In this document: positions 9,021 through 16,881 of the stretch, piece by piece | Layout: each line of letters begins with the position of its first letter | How positions within the stretch are numbered: position 1 is the stretch's first letter | Assembly: GCA_036394575.1 (NCBI GenBank) | Contig: DASWEY010000040.1 | Location: forward strand, 5,334 to 69,333 | DNA: 64,000 bases | Reading direction: 5' to 3' | Source of the DNA: UKL13-2 sp036394575 | GTDB taxonomy: Bacteria > Pseudomonadota > Gammaproteobacteria > Burkholderiales > Usitatibacteraceae | Made by a program: the position numbers and the translations under genes | The notes under the pieces: model-generated | The model's database searches: none | What the model saw: the letters and a program-made list of their open reading frames with translations, nothing else | What the model was told of the DNA's origin: nothing

Positions 9021-9823
9021 GGATCAGCTTCATCGGCGGCGGCAATATGACGCAAGCCATCCTCGGCGGCTTGATCGCCGAGGGACAGGCGGCGCGTGAT
9101 TGCTTTGTCGTGGAGCCGCATGAGGCCGCGCGTGTAAAGTTGTCGGCCCTGGCAGTCGAATCGGCGGCGACGGTGCTGCCGCGGGTTTTTGATGCCGAGG
9201 CGATCGTGCTGGCCGTCAAGCCACAGATGATGCGTGAGGCCATCGCGCCACTGGTCGCAAAGTTGCAATCCCAATTGGTGATCAGCATCGCAGCCGGTAT
9301 CCGCAGCGCCGATTTGTCGCGTTGGCTGGCTTATCCGAATATCGTGCGCACCATGCCGAATACCCCGGCCCTGATCCATGCCGGCATCACCGGCCTGTAC
9401 GCCATGCCGGCGGTCAGCGCCGCGCAGCGCGCGCAGGCCGAGCGACTGATGGCCGCGGTCGGCAAGACGCTGTGGTTCGAGGATGAATCCATGCTCGATG
9501 CGGTCACGGCAGTGTCGGGCAGCGGGCCGGCGTATGTGTTTTACATGATCGAGGCGCTGGAAAACGCAGCGCTGGACCTTGGGCTGGCGGCGCCGGTAGC
9601 ACGTACCCTGGCGCTGGAAACCTTTCTCGGCGGCGCACGTTTGGCTGCGCAAGGCAGCGATGCCCCTGCGATATTGCGTGCCAATGTCACCTCGAAGCGC
9701 GGCACCACGGAACGCGCCATCGAATCCTTCGATGCGGCCGGCCTCAAGGCTGCTTTTGCAGCCGGCGTGCGCGCCGCGCGCGAGCGCTCGCTTGAACTGG
9801 GCAATGAATTGGGGAAAGATTGA
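9017..9823 (+). CDS. proC: Pyrroline-5-carboxylate reductase ProC
   Basis: The enzyme reduces pyrroline-5-carboxylate to proline with NAD(P)H, the last step of proline synthesis. The 268-residue protein starts with the Rossmann motif FIGGGNMTQAILGGL and ends with the P5CR dimer domain including VSGSGPAYVFYMIEAL and TSKRGTTERAI. The TTG at 9017 overlaps the yggS stop codon as TTGA. It gives the normal N-terminus, because the nucleotide-binding strand begins at residue 3. proA lies about 7 kb further on in the opposite direction. Confidence 0.95.
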   Translation: MRISFIGGGNMTQAILGGLIAEGQAARDCFVVEPHEAARVKLSALAVESAATVLPRVFDAEAIVLAVKPQMMREAIAPLVAKLQSQLVISIAAGIRSADLSRWLAYPNIVRTMPNTPALIHAGITGLYAMPAVSAAQRAQAERLMAAVGKTLWFEDESMLDAVTAVSGSGPAYVFYMIEALENAALDLGLAAPVARTLALETFLGGARLAAQGSDAPAILRANVTSKRGTTERAIESFDAAGLKAAFAAGVRAARERSLELGNELGKD

Positions 9824-9857
9824 TGATTTTGATTCGCTGCCTGAGGGACGGCCCACC

Positions 9858-10448
9858 ATGCTGACGCAAACGCTGATCTATGTGCTGCAGACCGTGTTCG
9901 GCGGCTTTGTGCTGGCGGTGCTGACGCGCTTTTATGCGCAAGCCCTGCATGCCCCGTTTCGCAATCCGTTGGCGCAATTCATCGTCGCGCTAACGGATTG
10001 GGCGGTCAAGCCGCTGCGCCGCGTGGTGCCGGCAGTGATGGGCCTGGATACATCTTCGTTCCTGCTCGCCTGGGTTGCACAGATCCTGCTGTGGTCTTTG
10101 GTGGTGGCGCTGCTCGGCCTGGTGGCCGGCGCTCAGCCCCTGTTCTGGCCGGTGTTGGCAGTCTATGCCTTGATTCAGGTGCTGAAACTGTCGATTTACC
10201 TGCTGATGGGCGTGGTCATCATTGACGCCGTGCTCTCCTGGGTATCTCCCTACCACCCGATGCGCCCGTTTTTCGATGCCCTCAGCCGCCCCTTCATGCG
10301 TCCTCTGCGCCACATCGTGCCGCTGATTGGCGGGGTTGATCTGTCGCCTTTGGTGCTGTGGATACTGCTGCAGATCCTGCTGATGCTGCCGATTGCCCTG
10401 CTGGAAAGCGAAACCTTCGGCCTGCTGCGCAGTTTCACTCTGGGTTGA
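9858..10448 (+). CDS. yggT: YggT-family integral membrane protein
   Basis: A 196-residue inner-membrane protein with two YGGT repeats, each of two hydrophobic helices joined by a loop with the family pattern. The second repeat carries DAVLSWVSPYHPMRPFFDAL then RPFMRPLRHIVP. The family is linked to osmotic tolerance and to organelle or cell-division membrane processes, with no firm biochemical role. It is the third gene of yggS-proC-yggT. The start ATG at 9858 lies 34 nt after proC. Confidence 0.9.
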   Translation: MLTQTLIYVLQTVFGGFVLAVLTRFYAQALHAPFRNPLAQFIVALTDWAVKPLRRVVPAVMGLDTSSFLLAWVAQILLWSLVVALLGLVAGAQPLFWPVLAVYALIQVLKLSIYLLMGVVIIDAVLSWVSPYHPMRPFFDALSRPFMRPLRHIVPLIGGVDLSPLVLWILLQILLMLPIALLESETFGLLRSFTLG

Positions 10449-10611
10449 GCGCAACAAGAATTAACATTTCCCGTTGCCATTGGCGTGGGGAAAGGGGCGG
10501 GTCTGAGGCGGCTTTGCCCCGGGAGGCCAATGAAGCCAGGCGCAACTCGGTGTACGATACGGAAGCTCCGGACCCGTCGCGCTCAATTTCAATTTTTATA
10601 TCGACTGCACC

Positions 10612-12675
10612 GTGGACCAACCCAATCGCTTTGAATCCGAAATCGCCCGCTACAACCAGTGGCGAGAGGAGCTGTCGAGCGCGGTTCACAGCTATCACGA
10701 CTGGCTCGAGCACACCAACCAGCTCGATGTGCAGCAGTCGATCCGCTTTTACGATCTGCTCGAGACCCTCAACAAGGGCCGCATGCTGCTCGCGTTCCTG
10801 GCCGAGTTCTCGCGTGGCAAGTCGGAGCTGATCAACGCCCTGTTTTTTTCCAGCTTTCGCGAGCGCCTGCTGCCCTCGGACGTGGGCCGCACCACCATGT
10901 GCCCCACCGAGATTTTTCACGACCCCAATGAGGAGCCGTATCTGAAATTGCTGTCGGTCGAGACCCGCTATCGCGACGAGTCGATCTCGCAGCTGAAGCA
11001 AATGCCGGTGGAGTGGTCGAAGATCCGCCTCAACATCGACGACGCGGCGCAGATGAAAAATACCCTGTCCGCGCTGGCGGACACCAAGCGCGTCTATGCG
11101 CTCGATGCGCGCATGATGGGCCTGATCCCGATGTTCGACGAATCCGGCACGGCGCCCAATGAAGACGAGGTCGTCGAGGTGCCGGCCTGGCGCTACGCGA
11201 TGATCAATTACCCGCACCCCTTGCTGACCAATGGCCTGGCGGTGCTGGATACGCCCGGCCTGAACGCGCTCGGGCTGGAGCCGGAGCTGACGCTGTCGAC
11301 CGTGCCGAACGCGCACGCGGTCCTGTTCCTGCTCGGCATCGACACCGGCGTCACCAAAAGCGATCTGGAAATCTGGGAGCGCTATGTCAAGGCGGCCCTG
11401 CCGGCCAAGATCGCGGTGCTGAACAAGATCGACCTGATGTGGGACGAACTGAAGACCGAAACGGAAATCGAATCCGGTGTGCAGCGCATGATCGAAACCA
11501 CCTGCAAGCAGCTCAATCTTGGCGCCGACAAGGTGTTCGCGGTGTCGGCGCAAAAAGCGCTGGTCGGCCGCATCAAGGACGATGCCGAGATGGTCGGGCG
11601 TTCCGGCATCGTCGAACTCGAGGCCTATCTGGCCAACAAGATCATTCCGGTCAAGCGGCAGATCCTGGCCAAGGCCGTCACCAATGAAATCGGCGCGATG
11701 ATGATCGCCAGTCATCGCAGCTGTGCAAAGAGGCTGGTGAACAATCAGGCCCAGCTCGCCGAAATGTCCGCGTTGGTCGGCAAGAGCCGCGATTTGACCA
11801 TGAAGATGTGGCAGAAAGTCAGCGCGGAAAAAGATGCCTACAACCAGGCGCTGACCGAATACAAGGTGCAGCGCGGGGCCTTCAATGTGAAGCGTAACGC
11901 GCTGCTCGAAGTGTTCAGCCCGACCAAGCTGGATCTGCTGTGTTCGCGCAGCCTGCAGGCGATCAACGATTCCTGGACCACGCCCGGGCTCACCGGCGGC
12001 ATGCGCGAACTGATCCGCCAGATCAAAAGCGATTTCGCCGCGGTCAGCCTCGCCGGCGCCGATGTGCTGCGTCTGATGGAAGGGGTATACAACACCTTTC
12101 ATGTGCGCTTCCAGTTCGAAAAAATGGAAATGCCGCCGCTGGATTTCGAGGGCGCCACCAACAAGCTGCAGCTGCTGGTGTATGAAACCGAACAGTTCTG
12201 CAAGGACCCGGTCAATATGGTCATGACCGAGAAGCGCTTCCTGGTGCGGCGCTTCTGGCGCATGCTGGTCGAACAGGCGCGCAAGATTTTCAACGAGGCG
12301 CGCAGCGACACCGAACGCTGGCTGGCGGCCGTTCCCATGCCGCTGGAAACGCAGATCAAGGATCACAAGACGCAGCTGGAAGCGCGCCTCGCCTCGCTGG
12401 CCAAGATCAACGAACGCGGCAGCGCCATCCAGGAAGAAGTGGCCAAGCTCCAGCGCGAACGGACGGAAATCCAGAAGCAGCTTGATCTCATCACCGGCCT
12501 GATCATGAAAGTACGCGAGGTCGGGCCGCCGCCGGCGGGCTTGGCGCCGGATGGGAGCGCGACATTGAAAACGCCCGCGGTGCGGGATGATTCCACTGTC
12601 AAGGTCGCCGCATTGGGGCCCGAAGATTTTCTGCAGACGGTGAAAGTAGCCGCCACACCGGCAATATCCGGCTGA
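10612..12675 (+). CDS. Dynamin-family large GTPase
   Basis: A 687-residue protein with the bacterial dynamin-like layout. The G1 loop is AEFSRGKSE at 64-72, where the first Gly of GxxxxGKS is Ala. The switch I region is GRTTMCPTE (92-100), G3 is DTPG at 213-216 and G4 is NKID at 271-274. A long helical stalk follows. Near the C-terminus there is an evident coiled coil with heptad-like KLQRERTEIQKQLDLITGLI. Members act in membrane remodelling or stress protection. The GTG start at 10612 directly precedes DQPNRFESE; no better start is visible. Its own promoter should lie in the 160 bp after yggT. Confidence 0.85.
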   Translation: MDQPNRFESEIARYNQWREELSSAVHSYHDWLEHTNQLDVQQSIRFYDLLETLNKGRMLLAFLAEFSRGKSELINALFFSSFRERLLPSDVGRTTMCPTEIFHDPNEEPYLKLLSVETRYRDESISQLKQMPVEWSKIRLNIDDAAQMKNTLSALADTKRVYALDARMMGLIPMFDESGTAPNEDEVVEVPAWRYAMINYPHPLLTNGLAVLDTPGLNALGLEPELTLSTVPNAHAVLFLLGIDTGVTKSDLEIWERYVKAALPAKIAVLNKIDLMWDELKTETEIESGVQRMIETTCKQLNLGADKVFAVSAQKALVGRIKDDAEMVGRSGIVELEAYLANKIIPVKRQILAKAVTNEIGAMMIASHRSCAKRLVNNQAQLAEMSALVGKSRDLTMKMWQKVSAEKDAYNQALTEYKVQRGAFNVKRNALLEVFSPTKLDLLCSRSLQAINDSWTTPGLTGGMRELIRQIKSDFAAVSLAGADVLRLMEGVYNTFHVRFQFEKMEMPPLDFEGATNKLQLLVYETEQFCKDPVNMVMTEKRFLVRRFWRMLVEQARKIFNEARSDTERWLAAVPMPLETQIKDHKTQLEARLASLAKINERGSAIQEEVAKLQRERTEIQKQLDLITGLIMKVREVGPPPAGLAPDGSATLKTPAVRDDSTVKVAALGPEDFLQTVKVAATPAISG

Positions 12676-12771
12676 GACGTCCAACCCCCAACCCGAAATG
12701 CGGAGTGAATCGCGATCGGTAACGAGCTTGCGCCCATCCACCGGGATGGTGGACCGCATGAAATACAAACT

Positions 12772-12827
12772 CCAGCATTGGCGCGGCTTCCGGGGCATTT
12801 TTGCTCCGGAAGCCGCGCCAATGCTGG
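12772..12827 (+). repeat. Intact copy B of the dispersed palindromic element
   Basis: A perfect 22-bp inverted repeat (12772-12793 and 12806-12827) encloses a 12-nt loop, GGCATTTTTGCT. The outer arms are CCAGCATTGGCGCG and CGCGCCAATGCTGG. The flanks AAATACAAACT on the left and TTCTACG on the right recur at other copies, so the element is longer than the hairpin. It lies between the 3' ends of the dynamin-like gene and rng. Confidence 0.85.
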
Positions 12828-12863
12828 TTCTACGTTTTATTCTGCCGGCGCCGGGGCTGCCCG

Positions 12864-14315
12864 CTATACCAGGATCACGTCGTACTGTTCCTGCGTGTAC
12901 GAGCTTTCCACCGACAGCGAAATCGGTTTTTTGATGAAATCCTCGAGCATCGTCACACCCTGCGATTCCTCGTCGAGGAAGCGGTCGATCACCGTCTGCG
13001 AGGCGAGGATGCGGAATTCCTTGGCGTCGAACTGCCGCGCCGAGCGCATGATCTCGCGCAGGATTTCATAGCATACCGTCTGTGCGGTCTTGATCTCGCC
13101 GCGACCGGTACAGGTCGGGCAGGGCTCGCACAGCACATGGGCCAGGCTTTCGCGGGTGCGTTTGCGCGTCATCTCCACCAGGCCGAGCTGGGTGAAGCCA
13201 TTGACCGTCACGCGGGTGCGGTCGCGCACCAGCGACTTGCGGAATTCGGTCAGCACCGCGTTCTTGTGTTCGTCGTTGTCCATATCGATGAAATCGACGA
13301 TGACGATGCCGCCCAGGTTGCGCAGGCGCAGCTGGCGCGCGATCGCCTGGCTGGCCTCGAGATTGGTCTTGAAAATCGTGTCGTCGAAGCTGCGCCCCGA
13401 GACGAACGCGCCGGTGTTCACGTCCACCGTAGTCAGCGCCTCGGTCTGGTCGATGATCACATAGCCGCCGGATTTGAGGTCGACGCGGCGCGCCAGGGCG
13501 CGCTCGATTTCATCCTCGATGCCGAACAGATCGAACAGCGGCCGCTCGCCGGTGTAATGCTCCAGCACCGACAGGGATTTGCGCATGTAATGCTCGGCGA
13601 ACTCGGTCATCCGGGCATGGGTCTCGCGCGAGTCGACGATGATGCGTTCGGTGTCGCTGGTGACCAGGTCGCGCAGCACGCGCAGCGTCAGGTCGAGGTC
13701 CTGGTACAGAAGCGCCTGCGCGGCCGCCGTCTTGCTGCGTTCCATGATGCCGCGCCACAATTTGATCAGGTATTCGATGTCGGCATTGAGTTCCTCGTCG
13801 GTGGCGGTTTCGGCCACCGTGCGCACGATGAATCCGCCGGATTCGCCGGCCGGCACCAGTTCATGCACCTTCTCGCGCAAATGTTCGCGCTCGGCCTCGT
13901 CCTCGATGCGTTGCGAAATGCCGATGTGCTGGTCGCCCGGCAGATAAACCAGCAGACGTCCGGCGATCGAAATCTGCGTGGACAGACGCGCGCCCTTGCT
14001 GCCGATCGGGTCCTTGATGACCTGCACCACCAGGGTCTGCCCCTCGTGCAGCAGTTTTTCGATCGGCTTCTGCTCGCCGCTCTTGTTGCCGGACCACAGA
14101 TCGGCCACATGCAGGAAGGCCGCGCGCGCCAGACCGACTTCGATGAAGGCCGATTGCATGCCGGGCAGCACGCGCCCGACGCGCCCCAAGTAGATATTGC
14201 CGACCAGGCCGCGGTTGGAGCCGCGCTCGACGTGCAGCTCCTGCACCGCGCCCTGTTCCATGATCGCGACCCGCGATTCCTGCGGCGTGACGTTGATGAG
14301 AATTTGTTCATTCAC
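12864..14315 (-). CDS. rng: Ribonuclease G
   Basis: A 483-residue endoribonuclease of the RNase E/G family that matures the 16S rRNA 5' end and takes part in mRNA decay. It has an N-terminal S1-type domain (residues 35-130, NIYLGRVGRVLPGMQSAF). The catalytic metal-binding aspartates are D298 in TVDVNTGAF and D341/D344 in IVDFIDMDN. The zinc-link cysteines are C399 and C402 in CEPCPTCTGRG. The length matches RNase G; the long C-terminal scaffold of RNase E is absent. It is the last gene of the leftward leuS-to-rng run, 57 nt after maf. Confidence 0.95.
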   Translation of the reverse strand: MNEQILINVTPQESRVAIMEQGAVQELHVERGSNRGLVGNIYLGRVGRVLPGMQSAFIEVGLARAAFLHVADLWSGNKSGEQKPIEKLLHEGQTLVVQVIKDPIGSKGARLSTQISIAGRLLVYLPGDQHIGISQRIEDEAEREHLREKVHELVPAGESGGFIVRTVAETATDEELNADIEYLIKLWRGIMERSKTAAAQALLYQDLDLTLRVLRDLVTSDTERIIVDSRETHARMTEFAEHYMRKSLSVLEHYTGERPLFDLFGIEDEIERALARRVDLKSGGYVIIDQTEALTTVDVNTGAFVSGRSFDDTIFKTNLEASQAIARQLRLRNLGGIVIVDFIDMDNDEHKNAVLTEFRKSLVRDRTRVTVNGFTQLGLVEMTRKRTRESLAHVLCEPCPTCTGRGEIKTAQTVCYEILREIMRSARQFDAKEFRILASQTVIDRFLDEESQGVTMLEDFIKKPISLSVESSYTQEQYDVILV

Positions 14316-14372
14316 AGTCGTGCACCCCGATACCCGTCATTGATCTGAATTGTCCCGCGCGATTGAGCCCGT

Positions 14373-14990
14373 CTACAGCGCCAGTCCGGCCTTGCGCAGC
14401 AACTGGGTGGTTTCGTGCAGGGGCAAGCCCATCACCCCCGAGTAGCTGCCGGAAATTTTCGACACCCACTTTGCCGCCAGTCCCTGGATGGCGTAGGCGC
14501 CGGCCTTGTCCTTCGATTCGCCGCTGTCGAGATAGCGCCGGATATCGGCCTCGGACAGGGTGGTGAAGGTCACATAGCTGGTCGACAACAGCAGATGGGT
14601 GTCGAAATCGAACGACACCGCCACTGCGGTCAGCACCTGATGCGTCTGCCCCGAGAGCTTGGTCAGCATGGCGCGGGCATCGTCGGTATTCGCCGGCTTG
14701 CCGAGGATTTCATCGCCCACCGCCACCGTGGTGTCGGCCGTCAAAATCGGCCGCACCGGCAGGCGCCGCGAGCGCATGATGCGCGAGGCCGCATCTGCCT
14801 TCAGTTTGACGACGCGTTCCACGTAGCTGCGCGGCAGTTCGCCGGCCAGCGCCGATTCGTCGATATCCAGCCGTGCCGGCGGCTGGTCGCGGATCATCAG
14901 CAATTCGTATTGCACGCCGATCTGCTTGAGCAGCTCGCGGCGGCGCGGGCTTTTTGACGCCAGATAGATGATGTGTGGGGACGGGCTCAT
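14373..14990 (-). CDS. maf: Maf-family nucleoside triphosphate pyrophosphatase
   Basis: A 205-residue house-cleaning enzyme that hydrolyses non-canonical or excess NTPs to NMPs. The ASKSPRRREL motif (11-20) is the Maf substrate loop, and the catalytic Asp is D86 in LTADTTVAV. GDEILGKP and the C-terminal Y-AIQGLA-WV and YSGVMGLPL signatures are present. Whether it is the dTTP/UTP-type or the m7GTP-type subfamily is not decided here. It starts 10 nt after rlmH. The gene order rsfS-rlmH-maf-rng is typical for betaproteobacteria. Confidence 0.93.
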   Translation of the reverse strand: MSPSPHIIYLASKSPRRRELLKQIGVQYELLMIRDQPPARLDIDESALAGELPRSYVERVVKLKADAASRIMRSRRLPVRPILTADTTVAVGDEILGKPANTDDARAMLTKLSGQTHQVLTAVAVSFDFDTHLLLSTSYVTFTTLSEADIRRYLDSGESKDKAGAYAIQGLAAKWVSKISGSYSGVMGLPLHETTQLLRKAGLAL

Positions 14991-15000
14991 GGCCGGATTC

Positions 15001-15468
15001 TTATTCTCGGTGGTAGGGATGATTTTGCGTCAGCGACCAGGCGCGGTAAAGCTGTTCCACCAGCAAGATCCGCACCAGACCATGCGGCAGGGTGCATCCC
15101 GACAGCGCAATGGTCCTGCGTGCGCTCTTCTTGATGTCGTCCGCCAGACCATCGGCACTGCCAATGATAAAGCATGGGCTGGTTCCCTCGGCCATCCAGC
15201 CCTTCAGCCAGGTCGCCAGCTCCGTGGTCTTCACCATCGTACCGCGTTCGTCGAGAACGATGCGCTCGGCATGCGCGGGGATGGCGTTGTCGATGCGCAA
15301 TGCCTCCGCCGCCAGCACCCTGGCGACTGCCTTGCTGGTGCGGTCTTCCGGCTTCAGTTCAATCAGGTCGATGCGCGCCTCGGGCGGCATGCGCCTGGTG
15401 TATTCCTCAACGCCGGTCTGGATCCAGGCGGGCATCCTGTGCCCGACCGCGACGATCGACAGCTTCAC
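15001..15468 (-). CDS. rlmH: 23S rRNA pseudouridine-1915 N3-methyltransferase RlmH
   Basis: A 155-residue SPOUT-fold methyltransferase that methylates pseudouridine 1915 in helix 69 of 23S rRNA. The knotted C-terminal SAM site is visible as FIIGSADGLADD followed by LPHGLVRILLVEQLYRAW and the terminal NHPYHRE. The length equals the E. coli enzyme. Its ATG overlaps the rsfS stop by 4 nt (ATGA), so translation is coupled to rsfS. Confidence 0.96.
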   Translation of the reverse strand: MKLSIVAVGHRMPAWIQTGVEEYTRRMPPEARIDLIELKPEDRTSKAVARVLAAEALRIDNAIPAHAERIVLDERGTMVKTTELATWLKGWMAEGTSPCFIIGSADGLADDIKKSARRTIALSGCTLPHGLVRILLVEQLYRAWSLTQNHPYHRE

Positions 15469-16190
15469 GCCCCGGTCTTGGTGCTGCGCTTGACGGTGGC
15501 GGGTTTCCTGGCAACCGGTTTTTTCGCGGCCGGCTTTTTCGCCGCCGGTTTTTTAGCCGTGGGCTTTTTTGCGACAGGTTTCTTGACTGCAGGCTTCTTG
15601 GCCGCCGGTTTCTTTGCCGCGGGTGTTTTCGTGGCGGGCGCCGTGGCAACGCTTGCGGTTTTGCGGGTTGTAGCTGGTTTCTTTGTGGCGGGCTTCTTTT
15701 TGGTGCCAATGCCCGCCGCCGCATCCGCCTTGGCCTTGGCAGCGGCCGCGGATGCCGTACCTCGGGTCGAGTTTTTTGCCGTCACCTTGCGCGTCTTGGC
15801 CGGGGTGGCAGCTGCAACGTCCGCTTTGGGCATCGGTTTAGCCGACTTCGGTCGCGGAAACTCCAGCTTGCCCTCGCGCCACAGCTCTTCCAGCTTGTAG
15901 TACTCGCGCACCGCCGGCTGCATGATGTGCACCACGATATCGCCGCAGTCGACCAGCACCCATTCGCCAGAGCCCTCGCCCTCGGTACCGATGATGTCGT
16001 AGCCGGCTTCCTTGACCTTGGTGACGACATTATTGGCCAGTGCCTTGGTCTGGCGCGTGGAGTCCGCGCTGGCGATGGCGATATAGTCGAATACCGAGGT
16101 GATCCTGGATACATTGACCAGTTGTATGTCGCGCGCCTTGATGTCTTCCAGGGCATCAATCACGACTGCAGATAAGGTTTTCTTGGCCAT
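15465..16190 (-). CDS. rsfS: Ribosomal silencing factor RsfS with a long Lys/Ala/Pro tail
   Basis: RsfS binds ribosomal protein L14 and blocks subunit joining in slow growth. The canonical domain occupies residues 1-113 (KKTLSAVVIDALEDIKARDI, then DYIAIASADSTRQ, GEGSGEWVLVD and LEELW). Most RsfS proteins end there. Here another 128 or so residues follow, rich in Lys, Ala, Pro and Thr. Residues 191-230 are eight tandem pentads of the type AAKKP (one is VARKP). The tail resembles histone H1-like bacterial tails and is strongly basic, so binding to rRNA or DNA is a reasonable inference. The gene sits between nadD (7 nt upstream) and rlmH (overlap). Confidence 0.95.
   Translation of the reverse strand: MAKKTLSAVVIDALEDIKARDIQLVNVSRITSVFDYIAIASADSTRQTKALANNVVTKVKEAGYDIIGTEGEGSGEWVLVDCGDIVVHIMQPAVREYYKLEELWREGKLEFPRPKSAKPMPKADVAAATPAKTRKVTAKNSTRGTASAAAAKAKADAAAGIGTKKKPATKKPATTRKTASVATAPATKTPAAKKPAAKKPAVKKPVAKKPTAKKPAAKKPAAKKPVARKPATVKRSTKTGA
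15501..15620 (-). repeat. Tandem 15-bp coding repeat in rsfS
   Basis: Eight consecutive 15-bp units encode the AAKKP-type pentads at RsfS residues 191-230. Units differ at silent sites and at a few Ala, Val or Thr positions. The in-frame minisatellite could change copy number by slippage without breaking the frame. Confidence 0.85.
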
Positions 16191-16197
16191 CTTGAAA

Positions 16198-16875
16198 TCA
16201 TTTCTCCTCGGTTAGGTACAGCTTGTGACGCTCAATATAGTCGCAAACCGCGTCCGATACCAATCCGCGCAGGGATTCGCCATGGACGCAGCGGCGGCGG
16301 ATTTCGGTCGACGAAATGCCCGGCGGATTGAGCTCGAGCTCGGCGCAATGGCCGGCAGGCGATCGCGACAATTCAACCACGCTGCCGCGGCGGGGCCGCA
16401 GGAAAGCCGCCAATTCCGGGCTGGTGTGCCCTGTCATCCCGCCGGCGCGACGGGCAACCGCAAAGTGGCAGAGTTCGAACAGTTCCTGCCAGCGGTACCA
16501 GGTATCGAGTCGGTTGAAGGCGTCGGCGCCGATCAGCCATATCAAGGGGACCGTGTCGCCCAGTTCGCGGCGCAACTCCAGCAGGGTATGCACGGTGTAG
16601 GTCGGCCCGATGCGATTCAGCTCGCGCTTGTCGATGCTGATGCGCTGCGGCGAGGCAGCATTGGGCGCGGCAAAGGCCAGATGCAGCATCGCCATGCGCG
16701 CTGCCGCCGAGGCCATGGGCGGGCGCCCGCGCTGGTAGGGGTTGCCGGCCGGCAGCACGACCAGGCGCTCGATACCCAGCTGTTCGAAGGCGCCCCCGAT
16801 GATGGCTGCATGGCCGTTATGAACCGGGTCGAAGGTGCCGCCAAACAAGGCGACGGGTTTCAAAAGCGGCTTCAA
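16198..16875 (-). CDS. nadD: Nicotinate-nucleotide adenylyltransferase NadD
   Basis: NadD joins ATP and nicotinate mononucleotide to give deamido-NAD. The 225-residue protein has the nucleotidyltransferase motif ALFGGTFDPVHNGH (9-22) and the C-terminal ISSTEIRRR motif. LIWLIGADAFNRLDTWYRW is also typical. The proposed start is a TTG at 16875, giving MKPLLKPVALFGG; a second in-frame TTG four codons later is an alternative. It starts 6 nt after the proA stop, and nadD-rsfS is a conserved pair. Confidence 0.93.
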   Translation of the reverse strand: MKPLLKPVALFGGTFDPVHNGHAAIIGGAFEQLGIERLVVLPAGNPYQRGRPPMASAAARMAMLHLAFAAPNAASPQRISIDKRELNRIGPTYTVHTLLELRRELGDTVPLIWLIGADAFNRLDTWYRWQELFELCHFAVARRAGGMTGHTSPELAAFLRPRRGSVVELSRSPAGHCAELELNPPGISSTEIRRRCVHGESLRGLVSDAVCDYIERHKLYLTEEK

Positions 16876-16881
16876 ACCTGT

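Noticed and set aside
10435..12798. 787-codon open frame opposite the dynamin-like gene
   Set aside because: It is antisense to a gene with clear GTPase motifs. The composition is typical of a shadow frame.
12772..12827. Palindromic repeat read simply as an intrinsic terminator
   Set aside because: There is no consistent T-tract, copies share long unequal flanks and occur in both orientations, and one lies between divergent genes. A terminator side-role is possible but does not explain the family.
15501..15620. CRISPR-like or non-coding tandem repeat
   Set aside because: The repeats are 15 bp, directly adjacent, in frame and encode the RsfS tail; there are no spacers.
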